Shown one piece after another: positions 48,563 to 57,565 of a DNA stretch of 64,000 nt; within the stretch, counting starts at the first letter, position 1, and every line of letters begins with the position of its first letter. The translations under genes were made by a program, and so were the position numbers. The notes beneath the pieces are model-generated. The model did not search any database. It was not told the DNA's origin and was given only the letters and a program-made list of their open reading frames with translations. The DNA comes from Pseudomonadota bacterium (GTDB lineage: Bacteria; Pseudomonadota; Alphaproteobacteria; Rhizobiales; Xanthobacteraceae): contig JAEYAU010000174.1 of assembly GCA_023404705.1 (NCBI GenBank), positions 1 through 64,000 on the forward strand. The letters run 5' to 3'.

Positions 48563-48994
48563 TCAAGGCAAACCAAGCGATGCCCGATTGACACGGATCT
48601 GCTCCAAGAATTGTGTCCGCTTTTCCGGTGCGCCGAGACAAACGCTCTCAAGAAGCGCTGACAAGCGTCGCACGACGATTTGTGCGAAGACCAGGTCCGC
48701 CGCATCGGATTCGCCGCGCAAATCGATCGTGGCGTGCGCACGGAACGGCCGGCCCAGTCTGGCCTCGGCGAGCACCAGGATGGCTGGCTGACCGTTGGCG
48801 AAAGTGAGCTGCTGGCGATAGGACAGCCCGCTGCGGTCCACCTCGCTGTGCTCCAAAGTGCCGCCGCTCTCGGACGGACACACCAATGCGATGGACTTCG
48901 ATAGCTCCGACGATTGATCCGTCTGCGCGCTCGCGCCTGCAGCCATAGTCGTCATTGCGATAACCGCTGCGCTCAGCGCCATTGCGGCTCGCAT
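48563..48994 (-). CDS. Secreted protein of unknown function
   Basis: A 143-residue exported protein with a signal peptide (MRAAMALSAAVIAMTTMAAGAS). Two cysteines (ALVCPSESGG, LESVCLGAPE) lie at either end of the mature domain. No family is recognised. It is adjacent to the CAP-type gene (27 bp away) and downstream of the propeller-like gene on the same strand, so the three may form one transcription unit. Confidence 0.65.
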   Translation of the reverse strand: MRAAMALSAAVIAMTTMAAGASAQTDQSSELSKSIALVCPSESGGTLEHSEVDRSGLSYRQQLTFANGQPAILVLAEARLGRPFRAHATIDLRGESDAADLVFAQIVVRRLSALLESVCLGAPEKRTQFLEQIRVNRASLGLP

Positions 48995-48997
48995 GCC

Positions 48998-50152
48998 CTA
49001 GAACCCCGCTGCCGGCACACGAAGCGGACGCCCGCGCACGGCTCTTCCGGCCTTGTCGCCTCCGCTTTGTGTGTCGTCGGCCCAGGCCGCGAACGCGAAT
49101 TCGCCGTCGGGACTGGAGACGGCAGCGGCGGCGAGGCTGAAGCGGTCATGGCCGCTTGAGGTGTTGAACTGGGTCACCTGACCAAGTGGACCTCGCGTCG
49201 AGAAGACCCGTGCCTTGACGGTCGTGGTGGCGGGCTGCTTGTCGACATTGCGCTGGGCCCAGCCGATCAGAAAGCGCCCGCCTGACAATGGCACGACCGT
49301 CGGCCAGGTCGCCTGGATCCGCGGCTCGCTGGTCGATGTCAGGTGAATACGCGCGGGAGATCCGTCAGCGTTGAACACGTCCGCTTCCACGACGATTAGG
49401 GTGTTCGCAGTCGCGTCCTCGCCGAAATCGTTCAGGTGCGCGATTACGAACTGGCCGCTGTCGAGAGCGGCCATGGCGGCCGCAGTGACAGTCCCTTCCA
49501 TGATCCGTTCGCCGCCCACCGCTCCTTGCGCATTCAAGATTTGAAATCGGATGTGGAGAGGTCCGCTGATCCGCGCGCGCCACGCGATGACGACATCACC
49601 GTTGCTGAGGCAAACGACCATCGGGACCCGGTGCAGCCCGGGCGCCGTATTGGCGCGAAACTCCTCCCCGAGCTTGGTGCCGTCCGCACTGAAGCGTTGC
49701 GCCCGGATTCGCTGATCGCTCCTCTTGTCCGCCCAGACGACGATGAAGTTGCCGTCGCTCAGGCGCGCCAGGGCAGGTCGGATCAGAGGCTCGATCGGAG
49801 CCGTGCTGACTTGGATTTCCGGGCCCGAAAGCGTATCGGCATCGAAGATGCGAAGCTTCAGCTGAGCCGGAGCGGTCGCAGCGCTGCCGGGCGCCTGTTC
49901 GGTCCAGGCAGCCACAAAGCCGAAGCCGTGCTCGACCATGGCCGGGAGCTGCCGCCGCGGGCCGGGCGGCGTCGGCGTGTTGATCAGGATCTCCTTGCTG
50001 CTCTTGATCCCATCCGCGCCGAACATCTGCCCCTTGATCGTGTTGTCAGCGCGGTTCTCCCACACGACGACGAACTGCGTGCCCTGCAGACCGCAGACCG
50101 CGGGCTGCCCTTGATCGCCGGCCGTCGTCGTGTTGATCAGTATCTCGTCCAT
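48998..50152 (-). CDS. Protein with seven propeller-like repeats
   Basis: A 384-residue protein made of seven repeats of roughly 50 residues, each with a core like GxFVVVW followed by a strand ending in RVFxxxG. The cores are GTQFVVVW, GFGFVAAW, GNFIVVWA, GDVVIAWR, GQFVIAHL, GRFLIGWA and GEFAFAAW. This suggests a single seven-bladed beta-propeller. There is no N-terminal signal peptide (MDEILINTTTAGDQG), so it is cytoplasmic, or exported by another route. Similar repeats occur in large secreted hemolysin-type proteins. Its function is unknown. Confidence 0.75.
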   Translation of the reverse strand: MDEILINTTTAGDQGQPAVCGLQGTQFVVVWENRADNTIKGQMFGADGIKSSKEILINTPTPPGPRRQLPAMVEHGFGFVAAWTEQAPGSAATAPAQLKLRIFDADTLSGPEIQVSTAPIEPLIRPALARLSDGNFIVVWADKRSDQRIRAQRFSADGTKLGEEFRANTAPGLHRVPMVVCLSNGDVVIAWRARISGPLHIRFQILNAQGAVGGERIMEGTVTAAAMAALDSGQFVIAHLNDFGEDATANTLIVVEADVFNADGSPARIHLTSTSEPRIQATWPTVVPLSGGRFLIGWAQRNVDKQPATTTVKARVFSTRGPLGQVTQFNTSSGHDRFSLAAAAVSSPDGEFAFAAWADDTQSGGDKAGRAVRGRPLRVPAAGF

Positions 50153-50273
50153 GCCGTCCCCCTCCTGTCAGGCGACCCTGCGAATGGCGTGCTGATTCTG
50201 CCCGAAGCGTCGCACCGAGTCGACCTCAGGGTGCGTCGTCACGTCTTCGCAACCGCGGCAAACGATGGCCGAA

Positions 50274-51275
50274 CTAGTCGCGGTGCCGGAGGCTCCTCAG
50301 CCGCTCGATGGCCACGGCAATAATGATGAAGCTGCCGACGAAACTGCCCTGCCAGAACGTGCTTATCCCGAGCAGGATCAGGCTGTTGCGGATCACCTCG
50401 ATCAAGGCCGCGCCGACCACGGCGCCGAAGGCCGTGCCTGTGCCGCCGGCGAGATTCGCGCCGCCGATGACGGCGGCGGCGATCACCGACAATTCCATGC
50501 CCTGGCCGAGGTTCGTGGTGACACCGCCGAGCCAGCCCACCTCAAGCACTCCCGTCACGCCGGCCGTGAAGGCTGAGAACATATAGACCGACAGCTTCAC
50601 GCGAGAGACGCGAATGCCCGTCATGCGGGCGGCTTCCTCGTTGCCGCCGATCGCGAAGAGATGGCGACCCCATCGGCTCCAGCGGAAGGCGAACCCGGTC
50701 GCCAAGGCGAGAGCCGCAAGGACGAAGACCGGATTGGCGATGCCGAGCAGACTGCCGCCGCCCAGCTCGAGCAAGAAATCGTGGTCGGGGCCGAACTGGT
50801 AGATCATCTTGTTGTCGGAGAGGACCATTGCCAAGCTCCGGGCGATCGCGAGCGTGCCGAGCGTGACGACGAAAGGCGGCATGCCCGCATAGGCAATGAG
50901 GAGCCCATTGACCAAGCCGACGCAGAGCGCCGCCGCGATGGCGAGCGGCACGGCGAGATAGATCGGATGGCCCGCCGCCATCGTCGTGCCGACGACGATG
51001 GCGGAAAGGACGACGGAGGACCCGACCGACAGATCGATGCCGCCGGAGGCAATCACCGCCGTCATCCCGAGTGCGATGATGGCGACGAAAGCGAAATTCC
51101 GGGTGACGTTGAACAGGTTTCGTTCGGTCGCGAAGGTGTCGGTTGCCAGCGAGAGCAGCGTGCAGGCGATGACGGCCGCAACGAAGATCCAGAATGTCTG
51201 CCGGCTGGCGACCCATGCGAGCACGCCATGATGCTGGCTGCGGCCGATGTGCTCCTCGATCGATGTCGTCGCCAT
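50274..51275 (-). CDS. Sugar ABC transporter permease (RbsC/XylH family)
   Basis: A 333-residue permease with about ten membrane helices and the family motif SGGIDLSVGSSVVLSAIVVG in the first third. It ends within the usual EAA-like segment. Adjacent minus-strand ATPase and plus-strand binding protein complete the importer. Probable substrate is an aldose, by analogy with the neighbouring dehydrogenase, epimerase and lactonase. Confidence 0.9.
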   Translation of the reverse strand: MATTSIEEHIGRSQHHGVLAWVASRQTFWIFVAAVIACTLLSLATDTFATERNLFNVTRNFAFVAIIALGMTAVIASGGIDLSVGSSVVLSAIVVGTTMAAGHPIYLAVPLAIAAALCVGLVNGLLIAYAGMPPFVVTLGTLAIARSLAMVLSDNKMIYQFGPDHDFLLELGGGSLLGIANPVFVLAALALATGFAFRWSRWGRHLFAIGGNEEAARMTGIRVSRVKLSVYMFSAFTAGVTGVLEVGWLGGVTTNLGQGMELSVIAAAVIGGANLAGGTGTAFGAVVGAALIEVIRNSLILLGISTFWQGSFVGSFIIIAVAIERLRSLRHRD

Positions 51276-51295
51276 GGCGCGTCTTGTCTCCTGCG

Positions 51296-52036
51296 CTAGG
51301 CCGCGTTGATGGCGCCCGTGATCAGCCCCGTCACCTCTTGCGGGGAGGATCGAGCGGCGGGCTTGTCGGCAACCAGCTGCCCTCGCCTGAGCACGACGAT
51401 GCGGTCGCTGACCGAAAAGACATCGGGCATGCGATGGCTGATCAGGACAACCGCGATGCCGTGGTCACGCAGGCGTCGGATCAGATCCAGCACCTCGGCG
51501 ACTTGACGCACGCTGATCGCCGCTGTCGGCTCGTCCATCAAGACGATCTTCGGATCGGTGAGCCGCGTGCGCGCGATGGCAACGGCCTGGCGCTGCCCGC
51601 CCGACATGCGACGCACGACGTCGCGCGGCCGCGTCTCTGACTTGAGCTCGGCAAACAAGGCTGCGGCACGAGCCATCATCGCGCCGTGATCGAGAATCGA
51701 GAAGCCGGCCACGCGACGCACCAGCTCGCGACCGAGGAACACATTGGCGGCGGCCGTGAGATTGTCGCAGAGCGCAAGATCCTGATAGACGATCTCGATC
51801 CCCTCGCGCTGCGCATCCCGGGGTGAACGCAGCTCGCGTGCCTCGCCGCGAATCAGGATCTGTCCGGCGCTCGGAGGGAAATTACCGGCGATGATCTTCA
51901 CCAGCGTCGATTTGCCGGCGCCGTTGTCGCCCATCAGGCCGACAACCTCTCCCGCATCGATCGCGAAAGAGACATTGCTCAAGGCCTGAATCGCGCCGAA
52001 GTTTTTCGAAATGCCCCGAAGTTCGAGACTGCGCAT
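51296..52036 (-). CDS. Sugar ABC transporter ATP-binding protein (single domain)
   Basis: A 246-residue ATPase of the ribose/xylose importer family. Walker A GDNGAGKST, signature MSGGQRQAVAIAR and Walker B VLMDEPTAA are present. It carries only one nucleotide-binding domain (as in FrcA), whereas RbsA/XylG carry two, so the complex probably uses a homodimer. It starts 20 bp upstream of the permease on the same strand. Confidence 0.92.
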   Translation of the reverse strand: MRSLELRGISKNFGAIQALSNVSFAIDAGEVVGLMGDNGAGKSTLVKIIAGNFPPSAGQILIRGEARELRSPRDAQREGIEIVYQDLALCDNLTAAANVFLGRELVRRVAGFSILDHGAMMARAAALFAELKSETRPRDVVRRMSGGQRQAVAIARTRLTDPKIVLMDEPTAAISVRQVAEVLDLIRRLRDHGIAVVLISHRMPDVFSVSDRIVVLRRGQLVADKPAARSSPQEVTGLITGAINAA

Positions 52037-52098
52037 GCCCGCTGGGCCCTCCCCGCGCTGCTTGGCTGCCCAAGCTTATGTCTCTTGGTGTCCCTACG

Positions 52099-52115
52099 TT
52101 ATCTTTTGTCGATAA
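52099..52115. promoter_or_regulatory. Inverted repeat TTATC-N7-GATAA in the divergent sugar promoter region
   Basis: The dyad lies between the ATPase gene (minus) and the binding-protein gene (plus), 63 bp before the ATPase start. ROK regulators of the XylR type bind AT-rich dyads, so this is a candidate operator. It is one of several AT-rich elements in the region and is not proven. Confidence 0.4.
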
Positions 52116-52180
52116 ACTAATGCACGGGACCAGTCCGGGCAACAGAGCAAGTTGGTCTGGTGCGCGAGATATACACGCCC

Positions 52181-52209
52181 TTGACTTACCGTCACCTCGG
52201 ACAAATAAT
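52181..52209 (+). promoter_or_regulatory. Sigma-70-type promoter for the sugar-binding protein gene
   Basis: TTGACT at 52181-52186 and AATAAT at 52204-52209 are separated by 17 bases. The start codon of the binding protein follows about 100 bases later. AT-rich DNA (TGTAAATAAACAAAATAG) just downstream could hold an operator. Confidence 0.65.
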
Positions 52210-52307
52210 TCTGTAAATAAACAAAATAGCTGCGAGTGGCCGCAACTCGCGGCCAGGTACGACCTGAGGAACACCCTAGCTTCCAAGAACACCCGGGGAG
52301 GAGATCC

Positions 52308-53303
52308 ATGAAGAAATCCGTCCTGATGGGGGCGCTCGCTTCCATCCTGGTGCTGTCTTTCGCTCCCGCCGGCGCGCAGCAGCAGAAGAAGACGCTGGCG
52401 ATCGTCGTGAAGGGCTTGGACAATCCCTTCTTCGAGCAGATCAATCTCGGCTGCCAGAAATGGCAGAAGGAAAATCCGAACTCCGAATACACCTGCTACT
52501 ACACCGGGCCGGCCTCCAGCGCCGATGAAGCCGGCGAAGTGCAGATCGTCGATGACCTCCTCACCCGCGGTGTCGCAGCGATCGCGATCTCGCCCTCGAA
52601 TGCGCCCGCCATGGGCAACCTGGTGAAGCGCAAGAAGCCGACCATTCCGGTCATGAGCATCGACGCCGACTTCGTGTCCGCCGATCGCGGGCTACGGAAG
52701 ACCTATCTCGGCACCGACAACTACCTGATGGGCGTCAAGATGGCCGAGCACCTGAAGCGGCTCAAACCATCCGGCGGGACCGTCTGCCTGCAGCTGGGGA
52801 ATGTTGCCGCCGACAACATCAACGCGCGCGCGGCCGGATTCCGCGACACGATCGCGGGCAAGAAGGGCGCGGACCGCTTGAAGGCAACGAACGGCTGGAC
52901 CGAGATCAGCGGCTGTCCGCTCTTCACCAACGACCAGGTGGATCTCGCCAATCAGCAGATGGCGGATACGTTCCTGGCAAATCCCAACCTCGATGCTTTC
53001 ATCCTGGTGGGCGGCTGGGCTCAGTTCGCACCGCAGGCCTACGCCCAAGTGACCGACCAGGTCATGGACAAGCTGAAGAGCAAGAAGCTGGTCATCGTCG
53101 CGGGCGATACGCTGCCGCCGCAGATGGCGGCGCTCAAGGCCGGCCGCAGCCATGTTCAGGTCGGCCAGCGGCCCTTCGAGATGGGCTATCGCGCGCCTTC
53201 CGTCATGATCGACCTGATCGCCGGAAAGAAAGTGGAAGATCCGCTGTTCACCGGCCTCGACGAGTGCACGCCGGAGACCGTGGACAGCTGTCTGGCGAAG
53301 TAA
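52308..53303 (+). CDS. Sugar ABC transporter periplasmic binding protein
   Basis: A 331-residue type I sugar-binding protein (ribose/xylose group). It has a signal peptide (MKKSVLMGALASILVLSFAP) and begins the mature fold with LAIVVKGLDNPFFEQINLG. ATG 52308 is preceded by GGGGAGGAGA. Divergent from its own ATPase and permease, it is 271 bp from the ATPase start and followed by the ROK regulator gene. The sugar is not predictable. Confidence 0.92.
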   Translation: MKKSVLMGALASILVLSFAPAGAQQQKKTLAIVVKGLDNPFFEQINLGCQKWQKENPNSEYTCYYTGPASSADEAGEVQIVDDLLTRGVAAIAISPSNAPAMGNLVKRKKPTIPVMSIDADFVSADRGLRKTYLGTDNYLMGVKMAEHLKRLKPSGGTVCLQLGNVAADNINARAAGFRDTIAGKKGADRLKATNGWTEISGCPLFTNDQVDLANQQMADTFLANPNLDAFILVGGWAQFAPQAYAQVTDQVMDKLKSKKLVIVAGDTLPPQMAALKAGRSHVQVGQRPFEMGYRAPSVMIDLIAGKKVEDPLFTGLDECTPETVDSCLAK

Positions 53304-53446
53304 ACCCTGAAGCGAGCCGTGAGGTCAGCGGACCCTCCCACCTCATCGGGGCGAAGCTGTCGTCGCCATAGCCGCCGCCGCGCCCTCCTTGGCGCGCGGC
53401 GGCGGGCGTGATTGTGACAAATCCGAAGAGCAGGCATGCGGATCCC

Positions 53447-54673
53447 ATGACATCAACCATCCCGCCGAGAGCAGCCGAACGGGACAGCAATCGGGCGCGC
53501 CTGCTCCGACAGCTTCGCCGTCACGGCTCGATGGCGCGGGTCGAGCTCGGACGGCGAATGGGCCTCAGCGCGGCTGCGGTGTCGACGATCACGTCCGATC
53601 TGATTGCGAGCGGCGTGTTCATCGAGGCTGCCGACGAGCCTGCGGCCGAGAATGTCCGCGGGCGGCCGCCCGTGAATCTGCAGTTCAACCCGCACTATGC
53701 GCGCGTCGCTGCGGCGTCGCTGCGCATGGATGTCGTCGATGCGGTCGTCGCCGATTTCGCCGGGCGCATCCTGGTTCGGGAGCAATTTCCCTGCTCGACG
53801 CGCTCACTGACCGGAGACGCGGTCGTCGCGCAGTGCGCGACGGCGATCGAGACCGTTCTGTCCCGCGCGCCAGGCCCGTCGCCGAGCGCAATTGGGCTTG
53901 CGGTGCAAGGGATCGTCGATCCAACCGACGGGCGTCAGGTCTGGAGTCCGATCCTATCGATCCGCGACGCGGAATTCGTCTCGCCCCTGGCCGACCATTT
54001 CGGCGTTCCCATCGTGATGGAGAACGACGCCGCCGCCACGGCCTTGGCCGCCGCCCAGTGCACGCCCGAGCTGCGCCAAGGCCTCGTCGGCGTGCTGATG
54101 ATCGGTCACGGCGTCGGCATGGGGCTGCTGATCGATGGCGGGCCATTTCCGGGCCCGCGCGGTGCATCGTCGGAAATCGGTCACGTCCGCCGACAGCCGG
54201 CCGGCGCCCAGTGCCGTTGCGGGCAGCGCGGGTGCATCGAGGCTTATCTGGCTGACTACGCCCTGTACCGCGACGCCCGCACCGTCGCGAATCTCTCGAT
54301 GACCAGCCATCAGCAGCCCAGCGAGCAACAGATGAGCGAGCTGGTGAAGCGCGCCGAGGAAGGCGAGCCGCATGTCGTCAGCCTGTTCCGTGAGGCCGGG
54401 ATCGCGCTTTCGGACGCGGTTCGCGTCCTCGCTTCCGTGCTCGGCCCCGATCGCATCGCCATCACGGGATCCGCCTTGCGCGGCCTTCATCTGATGCGGC
54501 CGACATTCGAGCAGGGCCTGCAGGAATCCCGCATTCCAACGCTGAAGCCGGAACAAGACATCGTCATCGTGCCGGGCGGGACCGAGCTCATTGTCGCCGG
54601 AATGGTCCATCTGGCGCTGGAGCAAGTCGACGCATCGATCGGAGTCGAGACACCGGTGCAGGCGGCGTCTTGA
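53447..54673 (+). CDS. ROK-family transcriptional regulator
   Basis: A 408-residue regulator with an N-terminal winged helix (ARLLRQLRRHGSMARVELGR, then MGLSAAAVSTITSDLI) and a ROK sugar-binding domain. The zinc motif CRCGQRGCIEAYL is present. ATG 53447 is the nearest in-frame ATG; a GTG 39 bases upstream (53408) is possible. It lies between the sugar-binding protein and the sugar dehydrogenase and is the probable repressor of the module. Confidence 0.92.
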   Translation: MTSTIPPRAAERDSNRARLLRQLRRHGSMARVELGRRMGLSAAAVSTITSDLIASGVFIEAADEPAAENVRGRPPVNLQFNPHYARVAAASLRMDVVDAVVADFAGRILVREQFPCSTRSLTGDAVVAQCATAIETVLSRAPGPSPSAIGLAVQGIVDPTDGRQVWSPILSIRDAEFVSPLADHFGVPIVMENDAAATALAAAQCTPELRQGLVGVLMIGHGVGMGLLIDGGPFPGPRGASSEIGHVRRQPAGAQCRCGQRGCIEAYLADYALYRDARTVANLSMTSHQQPSEQQMSELVKRAEEGEPHVVSLFREAGIALSDAVRVLASVLGPDRIAITGSALRGLHLMRPTFEQGLQESRIPTLKPEQDIVIVPGGTELIVAGMVHLALEQVDASIGVETPVQAAS

Positions 54674-54736
54674 CCGCCCGCGCAAGCAAGTCGGCCGGCG
54701 CAAGAACAGTCGACGTGTACCGAAAGGGGAATTGCC

Positions 54737-55504
54737 GTGAATGACGCGATCGCGAGCTATCCGAGCCTGAAGGACCGCGTGGTCCTGGTGACGGGCGGCG
54801 GCTCGGGCATCGGCGAGGAGATCGTCCGCCAGTTCGCGCGCCAGGGATCACGGGTCGCCTTCCTCGACATCGACGTGACGGCGTCCGAGGCGCTGGCCGA
54901 GGCTCTCGCGGCCGAAGGTCGGAAGGCCGTCTTCCGCCGGTGCGACGTGACCGATATCGCGGCGCTCCGCACTGCCATCCGCGCGGTCCAGGACGAGCTC
55001 GGACCGATCACCATCCTGATCAACAACGCCGCGAACGATCAACGACATCCCATGGAGGACGTGACGCCCGAATATTGGGACGAGCGCATGGCCGTGAATC
55101 TCAAGCACCAGTTCTTCGCCGCGCAGGCGGTTGCGCCCGGCATGGTGGCGGCCGGTGGTGGGGTGATCGTCAACCTGGGCTCGATCTCGTGGATGCTGGG
55201 CCAGGGCGGAATGCCGGCCTATACGACAGCGAAGGCGGCCGTGATGGGCCTGACGCGCTCGCTCGCGACGGATCTCGGCCCGAAGAACATTCGCGTCGTC
55301 TGCGTCGTTCCGGGCTGGATCATGACGCAACGCCAGATCGACAACTGGCTCACGCCGGAAGCCGAGGCCGAGCTGATGAAAGGTCAGTGCCTGAAGCGAA
55401 AGCTTCTTCCGCTGGACATCGCCCGGCCCGTGCTTTTCTTCGCCTCGGACGAGGCCGGAGGGTGCACCGCGCAGTCCTATATCGTCGATGGCGGATGGCT
55501 CTGA
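54737..55504 (+). CDS. SDR-family aldose dehydrogenase (XylB-like)
   Basis: A 255-residue SDR. Motifs: TGGGSGIGEEIVRQFARQG (NAD), NNAANDQRHPMEDVTPEYWD, GSISWMLGQGG with the catalytic Ser, and YTTAKAAV with Tyr/Lys. The run from NNAAND to YWDER closely follows Caulobacter D-xylose 1-dehydrogenase from memory. The reaction would be oxidation of an aldose to its lactone. The GTG start at 54737 is nine bases after AAGGGGA. No sugar-acid dehydratase is nearby, so only the upper part of a Weimberg-like route is visible. Confidence 0.85.
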   Translation: MNDAIASYPSLKDRVVLVTGGGSGIGEEIVRQFARQGSRVAFLDIDVTASEALAEALAAEGRKAVFRRCDVTDIAALRTAIRAVQDELGPITILINNAANDQRHPMEDVTPEYWDERMAVNLKHQFFAAQAVAPGMVAAGGGVIVNLGSISWMLGQGGMPAYTTAKAAVMGLTRSLATDLGPKNIRVVCVVPGWIMTQRQIDNWLTPEAEAELMKGQCLKRKLLPLDIARPVLFFASDEAGGCTAQSYIVDGGWL

Positions 55505-55559
55505 GATGCTGCAGCCGATCGCGTCCGGCATGCCGCAGTCGGCTGGAGCGACGTAAGCC

Positions 55560-56510
55560 GTGAGCGTCCGCGTCCTGCCTTTCGGCCAATCCGCGCGCCT
55601 TTTCGAGCTCGAAGCGGGTGGCATTCGCGCAGCCGTGACCGATTTCGGGGCCGCCTTGGTCGCGCTGCACCACCCGGACGGCACGAATGTCGTTCTCGGC
55701 TTCAACGACGTGACGGGCTATAAGGCGGACAGCGAGTTCGTCGGGGTCATCGTCGGACGCTACGCAAACCGGATCGCCGGCGGCCGCTTCTCCCTTGATG
55801 GCGAGACCTGGACCTTGCCTTGCAATGACGGGCCGAACCATCTGCATGGCGGGCCGGACGGATTTGGCCGCCGCATCTGGACGGCCGAGATCGATGCGCA
55901 GCGCACGGCGGTTCGCTTCTCGATCACGAGCCCGCATCTCGACCAGGGCTACCCGGGAAGGCTCGTCGCGACGGCCGAGTATCGGATCGAGGACAGCCGG
56001 TTGATGCTAACGCTGTCCGCGGCGGCCGATCGCCCGACCATCGTGAATCTCGCGCCGCATGCCTACTTCAACCTCGCGGGGGCGGGTGATATCCGGGATC
56101 ACCGCCTGCGCCTCAACGCCTCCCACTACACGCCGGTCGATGACATGCTGGTCCCGACAGGGCGCGTCGCCTCGGTAGCTGGCAGTCCTTTCGACTTCCG
56201 TGTGCCGCGTCCGTTTCCGCCCGACATCGACATGAACCTTGCGGTCGACGGCGATCCGGGAGAGTTGCGCGAAGTCGCAACAGTCACTCACATCCATTCG
56301 CAGCGCCGGCTGGTCGTCCGGGCCACTATGCCCGGCGTGCAGATCTACGGCGGCAAGTACCTGGCGAAAGGAAAGCGCTTCCCGGCGCATGGCGGCTTCT
56401 GCATCGAGCCCCAATATTTCCCCGACGCACCGAACCACGCGGGATTCGCGGTGCCGCGGATCGACGAGGCCGAGGCGTATCGCGAGATGGTCGAGTACAC
56501 GCTGGCCTGA
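55560..56510 (+). CDS. Aldose 1-epimerase (mutarotase)
   Basis: A 316-residue GalM-family enzyme. Active-site features include GRYANRIAGGRFSLDGET, the segment NDGPNHLHGGPDGFGRRIW with catalytic His residues, and SPHLDQGYPGRL. Near the C-terminus GGFCIEPQYFPDAPNH carries the catalytic Glu. It starts with GTG 55 bp after the dehydrogenase. It supplies the beta-anomer the dehydrogenase uses. Confidence 0.93.
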   Translation: MSVRVLPFGQSARLFELEAGGIRAAVTDFGAALVALHHPDGTNVVLGFNDVTGYKADSEFVGVIVGRYANRIAGGRFSLDGETWTLPCNDGPNHLHGGPDGFGRRIWTAEIDAQRTAVRFSITSPHLDQGYPGRLVATAEYRIEDSRLMLTLSAAADRPTIVNLAPHAYFNLAGAGDIRDHRLRLNASHYTPVDDMLVPTGRVASVAGSPFDFRVPRPFPPDIDMNLAVDGDPGELREVATVTHIHSQRRLVVRATMPGVQIYGGKYLAKGKRFPAHGGFCIEPQYFPDAPNHAGFAVPRIDEAEAYREMVEYTLA

Positions 56511-56514
56511 CGCG

Positions 56515-57432
56515 CTATCCGCCGAAGGCGTGGACCGGATGGCCGACGATGTCGGTTTCAACCGCGAGCAGGCCGCCGGCCAGCGGCTGAGCACGCAAGT
56601 CCTGCTCGCTCAAGTTCTGCGTGGCCGACGTGACGAACAAGGTCCTCATGTCGGGGCCGCCGAACGCCGGCATGGTCGGCTGCGAGACGGGCAGCGTGAC
56701 CTCACGCGCGACACTGCCGTCAGGCAGGATCCGCAGCAGCTTCGCGCCGCCGTATATGGCGGGCCAGTAGCCGCCCTCTCTATCCATCGCGGCACCGTCG
56801 ACGCCGCCGGTGGTTGCGACATCGAACCGGAAGAACGGTGTCTCGGCGCCACGTTCGCCACGTGCTGGATCGAATGGATAGCGCCAGACGACATTCGCGA
56901 GAGTGTCGGTGTGAAACATCGTCGCGTCGTCAGGACTCCAGGCGAGGCCGTTCGGGATTGCGAGTGCGCTGGCCATCTTCGTCACGGTCAGGTCGGGATC
57001 GATCCGGTAGAAGTTGCCCGTCGGCTGGCTCTCGTCGATGAGATTCATCGTCCCGATCCAAAGGCGTCCCGCCGCGTCGCATTTGCCGTCATTGGCCCGG
57101 TTCTCCGGCAGATCGTGTTCGAGCCGGACGAGGAGATCGAGAGCGCCGGAGCCGGAATCGCAACCGTAAAGGCCATCCTCCAGGACGATCACCAAGCCGC
57201 CTTTCTTCCGAAGCGCAATCATGCCCGGACGGCTGGGGAGGTTGATGGATCTCGTCGTGCGAGCGTCGGGTGCCGTCCGGTGCAGCTTCCGTCCGTGGAT
57301 GTCGATCCAGTAGACGACACCCTCGGCCGGCGACCAGACGGGACATTCGCCGAGTTCCGCCCGTATGTCGGTGACGCACCTGATCATTGGCGACGGGGCT
57401 GCTCCTGACGAGTCAATGCGCTGGGAATTCAT
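56515..57432 (-). CDS. SMP-30/gluconolactonase-family lactonase
   Basis: A 305-residue six-bladed propeller lactonase. The metal-binding Glu is in ELGECPVWSPAEGVVYWID and Asn/Asp in NGLAWSPDDATMFHTDT. It would hydrolyse the lactone made by the neighbouring sugar dehydrogenase. The gene is convergent with the epimerase, with only four bases between stops, so it belongs to the module but is separately transcribed. Confidence 0.92.
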   Translation of the reverse strand: MNSQRIDSSGAAPSPMIRCVTDIRAELGECPVWSPAEGVVYWIDIHGRKLHRTAPDARTTRSINLPSRPGMIALRKKGGLVIVLEDGLYGCDSGSGALDLLVRLEHDLPENRANDGKCDAAGRLWIGTMNLIDESQPTGNFYRIDPDLTVTKMASALAIPNGLAWSPDDATMFHTDTLANVVWRYPFDPARGERGAETPFFRFDVATTGGVDGAAMDREGGYWPAIYGGAKLLRILPDGSVAREVTLPVSQPTMPAFGGPDMRTLFVTSATQNLSEQDLRAQPLAGGLLAVETDIVGHPVHAFGG

Positions 57433-57565
57433 GGTCACACTCTGGCCGACACGTTGACCCAATCATTTGAGCATGCTTGCAAATCCAGGCCCGATGTCCA
57501 GACTACCGGTTCGCGACTCCACCGCCGGCCATGATTGCGGCGGTTCCATCAGCCCGGAGGCCACA

